This document shows, one piece after another, positions 29,640 to 42,335 of a stretch of 64,000 nt of DNA. Numbering within the stretch: the first letter of the stretch is position 1; every line of letters begins with the position of its first letter. Both the position numbers and the translations under genes were made by a program. The stretch is from contig JASAND010020430.1 of assembly GCA_030248195.1 (NCBI GenBank), positions 1-64,000 of the forward strand. The letters are read 5' to 3'. This DNA is from Trissonchulus latispiculum (Eukaryota > Nematoda > Enoplea > Enoplida > Ironidae). The notes below the pieces were generated by a model. It did no database searches. It was not told the DNA's origin and was given only the letters and a program-made list of their open reading frames with translations.

Positions 29640-30880
29640 CGTTCAAATTCGTTAAATTTAACAATCATAGGTTTAGAGAAGCTTCCACCAAATTCTCAAT
29701 TTCTGAAGTACAAGTGTAAGTTCTAGCACTGCCAGCAGTGGTCTCAGAGATTTGTACGCACACTATTATAGCAGGCGAGGGCTTCGCCTGCAAGGGAGCT
29801 CACAAGTTTCTGTGAGCACAGCAAGCAGTGCTACAACTAGCTTGTAACATGGCTCAAAAATAGAAGACATTTCGTCTTCTATATGTCGTGTCTCTAAAGT
29901 CTGACATTTTTCTTCGGATTTTCAGTCGTTTATATACTATTCAACCTAATTTGCATATTTCTTTCGGCGGAAAGTATATGAGGTGGAGAAATTCTTGATC
30001 AGTGCAGTCAGTTATGCTGGCTGTCAGCAGCCACGCTGCATACTGCGACAGGAGAGCAGCGAAGGCCTACCGTGCAGTATATACAATTGTACTGCACGGT
30101 GTAGCGTGCAACTCAATTGTACGCACGCGGTTGTAGCATGGTTCGATTACGCTGAGTCATGTTACAATTTGGATTGGGTGATTGATTAGGTCCGCCATCT
30201 TACTTACGATCCAAGTGAATTGTTTTCCGTCATTGTCAACTCTTACAATACTCTTAAAGTGTAGAAAGCGTAGTAACGTCTCATCAATTTTTGGGACTCT
30301 GCAAGCGGATTTTTGGAACAGTACCACCACAGGTTAATATAAATTACAATCATGTTAAATCAAAAATTGCTTACATATTATGAAACCCGTTTGATTTATG
30401 CATCACGTCTACAGTAGGGTTATAAAGATAGACGACAAACTTATATGGCACCTGAGGAAATGTTCTTGGAATAAACATATAATCTTTGAATGGGATTAAA
30501 GATTGTAACTTGTATGAACTAATGTTTATTCCAGGAACATTTCCTATTGTTAAAGTTTAAGATCATTATTTGTTTAGAAATGGAACCAGTTTTCTGTTGC
30601 GTTGGCGGTCTGATGGCATAAAACAAAATGACGCGGAGTCAAAGTTTTTAGCATTGTTATTATGGCTGCTGTTTTTGTGAAATTGGAATACAGTCGCTTA
30701 TTGTGCTGCGGTTCGCTAAAACGATTCTCTTTGAGGAGTTAACACTAACGGTAGTTAATTCGAGAATTCCAAGCAAATAATTGTTGTTGAAATAGTGCTC
30801 GATGCAGTTGAGAATAGGAAGTTAATAAGTGCTCGAAAAATGCAGGTAGTGCTCGAGATATTTTCGTGTTGGAAGGAAAT
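29640..30880. other. Unassigned stretch with small palindromes
   Basis: No gene recognised. A 10-base-arm hairpin (CCGTGCAGTA/TACTGCACGG) lies at 30070-30099, and AGCAGTGCTA/GCACTGC-like inverted motifs lie around 29725-29840. Confidence 0.4.
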
Positions 30881-31500
30881 GTAGTCAGCGGACAACTGGT
30901 AAAAATGTCTAGAAATATACCGGAGAGTGGGTTGAGAATGTCCATTCAGGTCCACTTAGGAAGTAAATAAGGGGGTTTAATGGATGTCGTAGAAAGTTAA
31001 ATGGGTAAAAATGTCTAGAAATAAGTCCATTCAGGTACATTTTTGGGAAATATTCAGATGGTGTGCGAGAGTGGGTTGAGAATGTCCATTCATGTCCACG
31101 AATTAACTACCCACTTAGGAAGTAAAGAAAGGTTTAATGGATGTAGTGGATGTAGTGTAGGTGATATGAAAGGGGTAATCAAACGTAGAAAGTTAAATGG
31201 GTAAAAATGTCTAGAAATAAGTCCATTCAGGTACATTTTTGGAAATATTCAGATGGTGTGCGAGAGTGGGTAGAGAATGTCCATTCAGGTCCACTTAGGA
31301 AGTATAAAGAAAGGTTTAATGGATGTAGTGGATGTAGTGTAGGTTATATGAAAGGGGTAATGTAGAACGTTAAATGGGTAAAAATGTCGAGAAATAAGTC
31401 CATTCACGTACATTTTGAGAAATATTCAGATGGTGTGCGAGAGTGGGTTGAGAATGTCCATTCAGGTCCACTAAAGAAAGGTTTAATGGATAGGTATTAT
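30880..31500. repeat. Tandem repeat, unit about 177-196 bases
   Basis: Units start GTAGAAAGTTAAATGGGTAAAAATGT at 30989, 31185 and 31362, with a partial unit before and after. Each includes CAGATGGTGTGCGAGAGTGGG and GAATGTCCATTCAGGTCCACTTAGG. Confidence 0.9.
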
Positions 31501-32179
31501 ATACATATATCTTCTTAGTAGATACATCAGATTGGTTGGTATGGTTATTATGGGTGGAAAGAGGGTACGAACACAAAAATGCTAGCTTGTACAACCTCCT
31601 AGCTATCTGTAATCGTTAAGTCAGAATAAGCCAAACACGAATTTTGGGGCATTTTCGAGGAAACCTTTTTGATAAATCAATGCTAAATTATAGGAGGATT
31701 AGCTGGAGTACTGAGGATTGTTGAGCCAAATGCAAACAATTTCCCTCGGCCCATATGTCCTTCACATCATGGCACAAGAAGAAAGTTTGACCGATTATAC
31801 GGATAAAACGATGTTAGAAAATTTTCGGTCAAAATTCGGCCTACCATATATCAGTAAGCCAGAAACTTCTTGCTAGGGTTGTGATAATTTTGCCAGTTTC
31901 CTAAGCACACGGGAATGTACAGGTAACATGCATTAGAATTATGTATAAAATTCTTTTCAATTAACAAAATAGCACAAGTTCTAGCATTTAACCAACCACC
32001 ACAAAAGGATTGCACAAAAGGCTACCACCACCTTGAGTCCTCGCCGAAACCTTCGCTATCAACGAAATACAGGTTTATTGTTGCAAATGGTTAACACAGT
32101 GCTCCCGGTTGAGAAAAGGATACCTGTCCTGGGACAGCGAATGGATAAGGGGGTTGGAAGATCTCGTGATTCTGTATCC

Positions 32180-32320
32180 TGTAATGTATAATATTACATA
32201 TATGTAATGTATATGTATTATATATATGTATATATATATATTGCATGTATGTTATGTATGTATGTAGTATATATAATTACATATATGTATCATATATGTA
32301 ATATTGTATTATAATTAGTT
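32180..32320. repeat. AT-rich microsatellite (TATATG/TATA)n
   Basis: Irregular ATATGTATATATAT tract. A similar one lies at about 32615-32710. Confidence 0.9.
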
Positions 32321-32339
32321 ATGGCTAATTAACAGATTC

Positions 32340-35300
32340 CCAAATCCGCAAAGTGCCTTTAGCTCATATTATGAGGGGCGCTCCGCGCACCCTCATGATA
32401 AACATAGGCAAATTTTGGAAATTTTTGAAATTTGCTTAATTTCGGCAGTTTTAGCATCCTATCACATGGAAAACGTGTTTTTATTGCATTTAAAGCCAAA
32501 CCCGACCTCTTTTATTGAAAAATTAGCTGTTTTTGGCGAAATTTGAAAATTTGACTTGAAATGGCACCATCTCAGATTTTGGCCACCTGGACCTCACATA
32601 GAAGGTCGAACCTGGGTAAAATGCCTATACATATATACGTATTATATATGTGTATGCATATATATATTATATGTATCCTGTAATGTATAATATATATAAT
32701 ACATATATTATAAATTCATTTTGAAATTTGGTTTTTTCCCGCACATGGGTTTTTCCCGCCGAGTCTAGGTCACCCCCAGGTCGCACCACAGGAATTAGAG
32801 CCAAATTGCCTACACCGTCGTGAAGTTCGAGACATATCCTCTGTGAAACTATAATCCGTTTTGGGCTAAGTTTCCAGTAGTTCAGGGTGACCCCCCCCCC
32901 TCCAATGGGCACCACCCCAAGGCCGGAAAACGCCATTTTTAGTTACTTTTAGGGCATTTCTAGTAAAAGTGGGACGTTTCGCCCAAACAGGCCAAAAAAA
33001 TGCAAAGTTTGGGCCCATCTCCTGAAAGCTAGGGAGCAAAATTAAAAAATCCCCCTCGTTACTTTATGCACCCCTACTGGTAATTTTCAACAAAAGATAC
33101 TAGACCTCTCCAGCTTCTACCCAGTTCTAGAAAAGTGTGACCAAAATTTGCGAAAAATAGCGAAAGTCCGACTTTGCGAACTTGGCACAGAGCCAAAATT
33201 GGCCAGGTGCCAAAATGACCAAAAAAGGTAGCATGGGGGGATCCTGTCTATCAACATATAATAGTAGTATGGTGCCAAAATGCATACATCGTTCCAACAC
33301 TTAGCCGTAAAATGCATTTCCAATAAGCGTTATTCACCGAGAAAAAACGCACCGTAACTATCGCCTAGTGCAAAAATTCGAAGTTTCGAATTCGAACCAA
33401 AAGTATGGTGGTACTTGTAGTACTACTCGAGTTGTTTACGATGGTAACCTTTTTACCACTCCCGGACCTCTAATTAGCTGGCACCAGGCCAACACGGTCT
33501 CCAGGGGGCCGCGCAGACGCCTTTTTACCCATATTATGTAGGGTAAAATTAACGATACGTATTAACATAATATATACGTATCGTTAACACAAACATAGGC
33601 AAATTTCGGAAATTTTTTTAAAATTGTGTATTTTCGGCAGTTTAGACATCCTATCTTGTAGCAAGCGTGTTTTATTGTATTTAGAGACAAACTAGATCCA
33701 TTTTCAGGCAAAAATAAGCATTTTTGGCCAAAATTGAAATTTTGGCTTGAAATGGCACCATGTCCGATTTAGACCCCTGGACCACCCATAACAGAACGAA
33801 CCCACGTAAAATCTATATATATACACCAATTTAATCTATAGGCTCTATTAAACAAATGTATGTATATATTATATAGTTTGATCTTTCCTGCTAATGCTTA
33901 GAAAAACATTCCATTTTGAAAAGTGGGTTTTCCCGCCAACTCCTGGTCACCCCCAGGTCGCACCGTAGGGGCCACAGCAGTGTGGCATATACAGTAAATA
34001 TCGTCATGAAGCGCAACAGATATATATACATATATGCCCTACACATATATACATATAATCCGCCTTGGTCTAGGTCTTTCCAGTAGTTCAGGGCGACCCG
34101 GTAAAGTTTGCCAAATTTCGGCACTTGGTCGGACCTCAACTTCCAAAAATTTCAAAGTCCCAAAAAATTTATAGGGGGGCAGCGGGAGCTACAATAATAC
34201 CGCCTCCAGGGTTATTTTGGACGCTCTTCAAGATAGGCTATTAAAATCCTAGTTAGCTCATACCGGTAAGCCCACACTGGGGGGTGGGTTTTTTCCCGTA
34301 TTGGCGAGTGGGGTTTTTCCCGCTTGACTATATAGCGCGGCGGGAAAAAACCCAAATTTTCGAATTTTGGCTGTATGTAACTTTTTTATTAAGCGACAAA
34401 TCGAAAATCTAACGATAACTACCATGAGGCCTTGCGAAGAGCTTCAAAATGAGCCATAATACGTCTCTCTAGCACTTACGGTTGGTGAGAAATTTTCGAA
34501 AAAAAACGGATGGGAAAAAACCCAATGCGGGAAAAAACCCATGGGCGGGAAAAAACCCAGCCGAATTTTTTGCTGCAAGCATGCCAGAACGGTTTTGACT
34601 ATACCACACGAAACAGCAGGTCATTTTTAGTACATCTGAATCATAAAATATCAGTATTTTTCCAAAAAGTCATGTCGAATTTACTTTTCAAAATTTCTTA
34701 TGTTTAAAACGTAAACATTGGCAAATTTTAGAAATTTGTGAAATTTGCTTAATTTCTGCAGTTTAAGCATCCTATCACATGCAAAACGTGTTTTTACCGC
34801 ATTTAAAGCCAAACCCGACCTATTTTAGTATATAAAAAATTAGCGGTTTTTGGCGAAATTTGAAAATTTGGCTTGAAATGGCACCATCTCAGATTTTGGC
34901 CACCGACCTGGACCTCACATAGAAGGTCGAACCTAGGTAAAATCTATACCAAATTAATCAGGAGGCTCTACTGAGCTGAGAAATGCATGAATTTTTCCTT
35001 TGCTGCTAATGGTTAGAAAAAAATCATTTTGAAATTTGGGTTTTTTTCCGCACTTGGAATTTTTTCCCGCCGAGTCTAGGTCACCCCCAGATCGCACCAC
35101 AGATACTCGAGCCAAATTGCATACACCATCGTGAAGTTCGAGACATATCCTCTGTGAAACTTTAATTCGTTTTGGGCTAAGTCTTTCCAGTAGTTCAGGG
35201 TGACCCCCCCCCCCAAAGTTGACCCTGCCTGACCCCCATGTTGGGACCAAAAATTCCAAAATTTTCAAAGTCCCGAAAAAATTTGCTGAGAGGCAGCGGG

Positions 35301-37390
35301 AGCTACAATAATACATCCTCTAGGGTAGATTTGGACGCTCTTTAAGATAGGCTATTAAAATCGATCTAGCTCATATGGGTGACTTGGGATGAGCGCGGAA
35401 AAAAAAGGACTGGAAAAAAGGTTTTTTCCGTTTTTATCCATTTTTTCCGATGGGGTGGAAAAAATGGAAAAATATTCCTAACACAATTTTGACGATTTTT
35501 ACAATAAAATATCATGTTTTCTGAGCTTTTCCAGCAATATCACACTATTTACAACCTTTTCCGTGGGTCATAGTAGGTGGGGGTATATATGCTAAATCTG
35601 ACGAAATTGTATATATTTGGGTTTTTTCGGTACATCGGAAAAATGGAAAAATTTTCGGGACATGTTCTGAAAGTTAATTTATAACATCGGAACATTAAGA
35701 AACCATCAAAAACAGTGTTTAATGAGAGGTAAGAATACGATATTCATGCATTTGAGCTAACTTTGGGATTTAGCGTTTTTCCCTTGGAATGTGAAAATGA
35801 TTGCGTAACTCAGGTAATTCAATACCTAACAGTGGGGTGTTCAACCAAAACTGTTAAAATATCTGTAATTGTTTACTTTACGGAGCGTGTTACCTATGAA
35901 AACCACAAACTAGGTCTAGTAGAACCGCCAAAGTATACAGAAGTGACCTGTCCTTTGCTTTAACAGCGTCACCCGCTGAAAATATTTGATTCCTGTAACC
36001 ACTACTGGAATCTTTCTAAGTGCTTGTGTATAGTCAAGCGGGAAAAAACCCACTTTTCAGATTTTTGGCCAGAACTTTTTAATGGTTTGACATATCGAAA
36101 TGCTGATTATACAGGTAGCTAGGCATAGTCGTAAGCTTTCTTATGAGCTATAGAACACCTCTCTAGGGTGTGCCGTTAGCGAGAAAAATTGTCCCAAACT
36201 GGCGGGAAAAAACCCAATGCGAGAAAAAACCCACCCCAAAAAATTTTTGGCGAGTTGCCAGGAGCATTTCTATCCATTCCAAATGAAAGAGCGGGTTGTT
36301 TTTAGTACAACTGCATCAAAATATATTAGTTTTTGCACTAAAATTGAGGTCATATGGTCATTTGAAAATGTTGTATATATCTTTAACACATAAACATAGG
36401 CAAATTTTAGAAATTTTTAAAAATTATTTATTTTCGGCAGTTTAAGCATCCTATCGTGTAGAAAACGTGTTTTTCTTGTAGTTAGAGCTAAACTAAACCC
36501 ATTTTACGGCAAAAATAAGCATTTTTGGTCAAAATTGAAATATTGGCTTGAAATGGCACCGTGTCCGATTTAGACCCCCTGGACCATCGATAACAGTACG
36601 AACCCAGGTAAAACTTATACCAATTTAATCTATAAGCTCTATTAAACAAATGTATGTATTGGTTTGACCTTTCCGGTCAATGGTTAGAAAAAAATTTAAT
36701 TTTGAAAAGTGGGTTTTTTTCCCGCCGTGGGTTTTTTTCCCGCCAACTCCAGGTCACCCCCAGGTCGCACCGGAGGGGTCAGAGCAGTGTGGCATATATC
36801 ATCATGAAGCGCAACAGATGCCCTACAGGTACATATAATCCGCTTTGGTCTAAGTCTTTCCAGTAGTTCAGGGTGGCCCGGCAAATTTTGCCAATTTTCG
36901 GGATTTTGCCAATTTCGGTCGGACCAAAATTTCCAAAAATTTCAAAGTCCCAAAAAATTTGCAGGGAAGCACTGAGAGCTACCATAATATATACACCCTC
37001 CAGGGTTATTTTTGATGCTCTTCAACATTGGCTATTAAAATCCTAGATAGCTCATACCGGTAAGCCCACACTGGGGGTGGGTTTTTTCCCGCATTGGCGA
37101 GTGGGTTTTTTCCCGCTTGACTATATATAATTGCAATTTGTATTACCTCTGTGGGGCTACACTACAAATATCGTAGAAACTGCTTCTGTGCATGCAAAAA
37201 CATGAAATAACGCAACTTTTAGCACACTGTGTAATTTTGGAGTGACCGGAAAAAAAGGAAAAAATGGGAAAAAAGCCGGAAAAAAGGTTTTTTCGGCAAT
37301 CTTTTTTCCGGAAAAAACCAACCCTATGGGTGACTCACACTGGCGAGGGTTTTTTCCCCGCATATCGGATTGGGGTCTTTTCCCGCCGCG
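32340..37390. repeat. Long array of diverged 1.1-1.7 kb units studded with GGGTTTTTTCCCGC
   Basis: The anchor AACATAGGCAAATTTTRGAAAT recurs at about 32400, 33592, 34713 and 36391, each time followed by GCAGTTTAAGCATCCTATC and the TTGGCTTGAAATGGCACC block. The near-palindrome GGGTTTTTTCCCGC and its complement appear many times in both orientations. Sub-blocks such as CACCCCCAGGTCGCACC and TTTCCAGTAGTTCAGGG also repeat. No gene; it reads as an old satellite or nested non-coding repeat. Confidence 0.8.
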
Positions 37391-37719
37391 CTATAGATGA
37401 GTGGAGTGGGGTCGTAAAAGAATGAAGACAAGCTGTAACGGCTGTAACAGCCGACGAATTTCCGCTACCCCACCCACCCATAAATAAGTGTACGTCGGAG
37501 TGGGGTGGGGAGGGTCCCCCCAGATGGAAAAATTCCGGCCCTACCCTCGAATCCTAGGGAGGGGCTTTCAAAACTGTAAAACACAGCAGGGGGCCGTGGA
37601 AACAGGTCGTAAGACCCGACCCCCCCCCCCCAAGAAAAATTCCCCTGGGTAAGTCAAGACCTCAAGGTCATAGGCGTACCTGGGGGGGGGGGAGAAAAAA
37701 TTAAGAAACATTGCTAAAT

Positions 37720-37960
37720 ATTTGCGAATAGCCCCCCTCAAGCCTGATTTGAACGTTCCCCCCAAACAGCTGGAACACCTATGGTCTGCGGTCTCTTCTC
37801 CCCCCCAAGTTGCTAGTACACCTATGGTCAGTGGATGGGCCCGAAAATTTTGGTGGTGTACCTGAAGCCCCCTCAAGCCTGATTTGAACGTTCCTCCCAA
37901 ACAGCTGGAACACCTATAGTCTGCGGTCTCTCCTCCCCCCCCCAAATAGATGGTACACCT
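37720..37960. repeat. GC-rich tandem duplication, unit about 138 bases
   Basis: CCTCAAGCCTGATTTGAACG through AACACCTATRGTCTGCGGTCTC occurs at about 37736 and 37872, separated by homopolymeric C runs. Confidence 0.85.
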
Positions 37961-38214
37961 ATGGTCAGTGGGTGACTGGGTGGGGCCGATTGTCGGAATT
38001 AACCCCCAGTTCGTGTAGGCTCCATTGGCTCCACTACGTCCTCGAAACTAGTGTGTATTAGCTAAGTTGGACATCTGAAAGGGGTTCCAGATTTGTTGTT
38101 ATGCTACAGACCCCCTCGCTCGTTTAACTGAAATAGGGGACCATTTCTATGCGTCTCAATCGGTTCGCCCTAAGCTGAACCGCATCCTGTGTATAATTTG
38201 GGGGAACAGCAAAC

Positions 38215-39600
38215 ATTTAATGTAGGCTCCATTGCCTCCACTACATCCACGAAACACATCCACGAAACTTGTGTATTAGCTAAGTGTATGGGATGGAGCA
38301 TCAGCATACCCCCATTGTGTGACAGGGTGAAAGTAGCTAAATTAAAGTGGTTTGGTGTCCCATCCGAAATAATTGAATAGAATTAAGAAATGTACCAGGA
38401 TGGACATGTTTCGGGACCCAGACCAGCAGCCTATACAGTTGCTCTGTCTGCCGAACGCAAACAGAAACCATTTCATGCACGCTCCATTTCCTCCACTACA
38501 TCCACGAAACTTATGTGCATTAACTAAGTGTATAGGATGGAGCATCAGCGAACCCCCACTATGTGACAGGCTGAAACTAAGAAAAGCAGGCGGAATAATG
38601 GAGGTGAATGGACGTGTCCTGGCACCCTGTCCTGGCATTGTTAAAAACATTTCCACTACATCCACGAAACTTATGTGCATTAGCTATGTGTATAGGATGG
38701 AGCATCAGCGAATCCCCACTATGTGACAGGCTGAAACTAAGAAAAGCAGGCGAAATAATGGAGGTGGATGGACGTGTCCTGGCACCCTGTCCTGGCATTG
38801 TTAAAAAACATTTCCACTACATCCACGAAACTTGTGTGCACTAGCTAAGTGTATAGGATGGAGCATCAGCATACCCCCATTGTATGACAGGGTGAAAGTA
38901 GCAAAATTAAAGTGTTTTGGTGTCCCATCCGAAATAATTGAACAGAATTAAGAAATGTACCAGGATGGACATGTTTCGAGACCCAGACCAGCAGCCTATA
39001 CAGTTGCGCTGTCTGCCGAACGCAAACAGAAACCATTTCATGCACGCTCCATTTCCTCCACTACATCCACGAAACTTATGTGCATTAACTAAGTGTATAG
39101 GATGGAGCATCAGCGAACCCCCACTATGTGACAGGCTGAAACTAAGAAAAGCAGGCGGAATAATGGAAGTGAATGGGCATGTCCTGGCACCCTGTCCTGG
39201 CATTGTTAAAAACATTTCCACTACATCCACGAAACTTATGTGCATTAGCTATGTGTATAGGATGGAGCATCAGCGAATCCCCACTATGTGACAGGCTGAA
39301 ACTAAGAAAAGCAGGCGGAATAATGGAGGTGGATGGACGTGTCCTGGCACCCTGTCCTGGCATTGTAAAAAACATTTCGTGTAGGCCCCATTGCCTCCAG
39401 TACATCCACGATGTGCAGAGCATCTGCGAACCCCCACTATATGACAGGCTGAAACTAAGAAAAGCAGGCGGAATAATGGAGGTGAATGGACGGGCGGAAT
39501 AATGGAGGGGAATGGACGTGTCCTGGCACCCTGTCCTGGCTGTAGCAGGCGGGAATAGTGGAGGTGAATGGACGTGTCCTGGTACCCTGTCTTGGCATGA
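38215..39600. repeat. Satellite with 565-bp higher-order repeat
   Basis: GGATGGAGCATCAGC recurs at about 38293, 38534, 38694, 38857, 39100 and 39259, giving spacings of 243, 160, 163, 243 and 159. Blocks 38342-38726 and 38907-39291 are near-identical at an offset of 565 bases. The 110-130-codon frames on both strands follow the periodicity and are not genes. Confidence 0.92.
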
Positions 39601-39954
39601 GCTCCATTAAAGGCGTTCCGAGCACCATTTAAGATGTCTTTGACACTACTTCCGAGCACAATTTCAGAACTCTCCTCCAGGAGAGAAAGTTTGGAATTCG
39701 TGAATTTCTTACCACACTAACCGATCTATTTTAAGGTCAAGCCTTTGCAAATTTTTAAAGGATAATTTAAATGACGAGGATGGTTACGTGTTTTTTGTAG
39801 CAGAAGATGACGAATTCAATTGCATTTACAGTGAGTGATCTACAAAAAAATTACTGCCGTGCCAGTCCGTGCCTGGGCGGTGATTCTGGGACACAATATT
39901 TATCTGAGAATTCATTTGATAACTATCAGAGTAAGTGAATAGTTTTCTTTTAAG

Positions 39955-40210
39955 ATGGTGTTCTATACATGGGAAATGATAGCAGCCGTAGCTGGTAATT
40001 CTATAGTTTTAAACCAGACAAGTGTTCAAAAACCTACGCCGACCTCTAAAAGTGTTTAGCCGACGCGGTTACAGCACTGTATGGTCGTCCGTCTTTATTC
40101 ACGGGAAAACCTGACATTCGAATTAAGGAATGGCATAACTGGTTTGGATCAGCCAGGGAATGGACTGTTCCATTCGTCCTTGTTAAAATTTGGCAAAAGT
40201 TTCCTGAAAG
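39955..40210 (+). pseudogene. Small 'MVFxTWE' protein, copy 1 (frameshifted, ends at a donor site)
   Basis: ATG at 39955 (MVFYTWEMIAAVAG). The frame breaks near 40060 but resumes as a segment with PDIRIKEWHNWFGSAREWTVP, closing at GAAAG|GTAAGT. It is paralogous to the next feature, sharing the MVF.TWE start and the DIRI...W...F.SAREWTVP tail. Directly 5' of an integrase relic, so probably a Polinton gene. Function not recognised. Confidence 0.5.
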
Positions 40211-40471
40211 GTAAGTAAGTATATGTGAATATATCTATTTTGACATATAGGTAGCATTAGCAATAAAATGCATCATTATTCCTAGATGTTATAACGTTAG
40301 TGGCTATTTCTAGGATTTCGCCAATTGTTCTCAGCAGTGTTAGAATAAGTCGCCCACGGCCAAGTCAAGAAACAGCGATGAATCAGAAGACGAAGCAAAA
40401 GCGACACATAGTTACATATATTGTAATATATTGTTGTGTGTTATTTGAATAAATACTTGCTTAGCAAAGCT

Positions 40472-40708
40472 ATGGTGTTCTTAACTTGGGAGTTGATTTC
40501 AGTGTGCAAAGATACTCATTACAAGCCACACAAGTCTACCCATGTTTATAGAAATTTTTGTAAGTGTATCAGAGATGCTGTCGTTGCCGAGTTGAATTCT
40601 CCATCGTTTACTACTGTTAGTATTGATATCCGAATAGTACAATGGACAAAAATTTTTCATTCTGCCAGGGAATGGACTGTGCCCTATGGTACTGTTTATA
40701 TGTGTTAG
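40472..40708 (+). CDS. Small 'MVFxTWE' protein, copy 2
   Basis: ATG at 40472, 78 residues. The start MVFLTWELISVCKDTHYKPH and the tail DIRIVQWTKIFHSAREWTVP match copy 1 about 500 bases upstream. The frame stops soon after the conserved tail, while copy 1 continues, so this copy may be truncated. It overlaps the region where integrase homology begins in another frame. Confidence 0.4.
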   Translation: MVFLTWELISVCKDTHYKPHKSTHVYRNFCKCIRDAVVAELNSPSFTTVSIDIRIVQWTKIFHSAREWTVPYGTVYMC

Positions 40709-41805
40709 CCAGTCTTTGTATAAAGGTAACCTCAGATGGGTTTGCTGAAGGAAACTACAACGAACTATCAAAACTGTATTATATTCCAGGTCAACCAGCT
40801 GCATATTCATCACAAATTTCTCTTTATGGAGCACCTCGAGCAAAAGGAATTTTCAATGTGATTCTTAGGGATGTTAAATCGTGGCTTGACTAGTAATTTG
40901 TTCATAGTATTCATAGAAACACCGAGAAAGCATTCGTCAGACCTCGCATAATTGTATCAGATTCTATTCTTCAATGGGAAGCTGATGTCGTGGTTGTAAA
41001 CAAAGCACCACCACATAAGCTGTTTGTTATAATTGATTGTTTTAGCCGCAAGGCTGCTGTAGTGTTTTTGAAGAGAGAATCTGGAGAAGCTACAAAAAAA
41101 GCATTCGAAGAAGCCTTGAAAATAATCAAGTCTGAACCTCTTGCGTTTAGAACTGATCAGGGTCAAAATTTCATGTCGACTGTGTCTCAAAATATGTTGC
41201 GGAAGCTTCAAATAATACATTACATTGCCCAAGGTGATCAAAAGGCTGTTTTTGCTGTACGTCTTATCAGAACGTTTCGCAGTCGCTTGTATAAATTAAT
41301 TGGAGACAAACAAATAACAAACTACTCAAAGTACCTAAATGATATAGTTTCGCCATATAACAGAACATATCATAGAATAATAGGGATGCATCTAGCTATC
41401 ATATCGAAAAGCAACAGTGGTACAGTCCTCCATCGAATGCGACATACAGAAGATACCGTAGCCAAGGCGAAGTCACGGAAAAAACCTTCCCAAATGTCAA
41501 CGAGGACAATTTGTGCGTATTAGGAAAGCTTCGAAAGGAGCTTTATCTAAAGAAGCTGAAGAAAAATACTGTCGCGAGGTGTTTAGGATAACTAAGGTGC
41601 TAGGTTAGAGTCCTTCTATATATACCTTAGAGGATACGAGCACACCCCCTGAAGACATAGTTGAATCCTTCCATGGAGGAGAACTTGTTCCTGCTGAGTC
41701 AGACTGATAGAAGACTAGACAAATACAGTGGTATACAAAAATGAAAAAGGCAGACATACAGTATTCAAAGTCAGGTATAAACGTTTGCATCTAGCATCAT
41801 AATAT
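40700..41805 (+). pseudogene. Polinton RVE-type integrase, decayed
   Basis: The N-terminal part (LSKLYYIPGQPAAYSS, then VKSWL) matches the helical lead-in of Polinton integrases. After adjacent TAG-TAA stops (40891-40896) the same frame gives the catalytic core: LQWEADVV (first Asp), IIDCFSRKAA, FRTDQGQNF (second Asp) and RTFRSRLY. The place of the catalytic Glu before R-x-x-R-T-F reads Val (AVRLIRTF). A frameshift near 41500 leads to the C-terminal segment (GQFVRIRKASKG; EDIVESFHGGEL) and a basic tail. It would have joined element ends to host DNA; it is inactive now. Confidence 0.85.
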
Positions 41806-41947
41806 TTTGAACAATCTTATCAGATCGCATTGGAGTTTGAGGCAATGGATTTCTCACTCAAAGTGTCTGTTCATCATTATGCTTGACCCTCCCAACAAAA
41901 CTGACCGAAGAGTACAACTGCTTTTTTCATCTATTAAAAGAAGGTAG

Positions 41948-42335
41948 TTATGAGGACCCTATCCTAGCTTTGACATAAATGGCAAAGCTGGAGACATACA
42001 TTCGCAGCATAGCTGACTTTTTTCGAAATTCGTTGTAGTGATGGCTGAAAGAAACAATAGTTGGCTGCAAATCATGCCACAAGTAGTAGTCGAGCAAATC
42101 CCAAAGAGTTGACATGTTGTTGTCCGCCCAAATTTGTAAAATTGTCTCGTAAACCTGCAGACCTGTTTTAGGTTTGTTGCTGAGCCCCAAAGCTTTGAGA
42201 GCTGCTTGCTCGCTCAACCCTTTGTCTAGAACATTGCTATAGACCAACCAGTCAGAGTTCAAATCATTGCTGCCGGTCAAACGACTGTGAATGTCTTCGT
42301 ATCTATGAGGCTCCCTGTCTGCTAGCCGTTATGAC
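41948..42335 (-). pseudogene. Fragment of a Polinton polB exonuclease region
   Basis: The reading frame contains ALKALGLSNKPKTGLQVYE, ILQIWADNNMSTLWDLLDYY and LWHDLQPTIVSF. This is the stretch that in this polB class leads into exonuclease motif III (the equivalent in polB #2 is around YNNLDVVPFLDAI). The motif itself is altered (DYYLWHDLQP). It is in opposite orientation to the integrase relic. Only this piece survives. Confidence 0.6.

Noticed and set aside
30070..30140. Possible tRNA or structured RNA (CCGTGCAGTA hairpin)
   Set aside because: A single short hairpin without tRNA arms or box A/B sequences.
37568..37945. 125-codon minus frame with repeated GGTFKSGLRG
   Set aside because: Produced by the 138-bp GC-rich tandem duplication and G runs.
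38342..39659. Repeated 110-129-codon frames on both strands
   Set aside because: They recur exactly with the 565-bp satellite period, so they are frames across a satellite, not genes.
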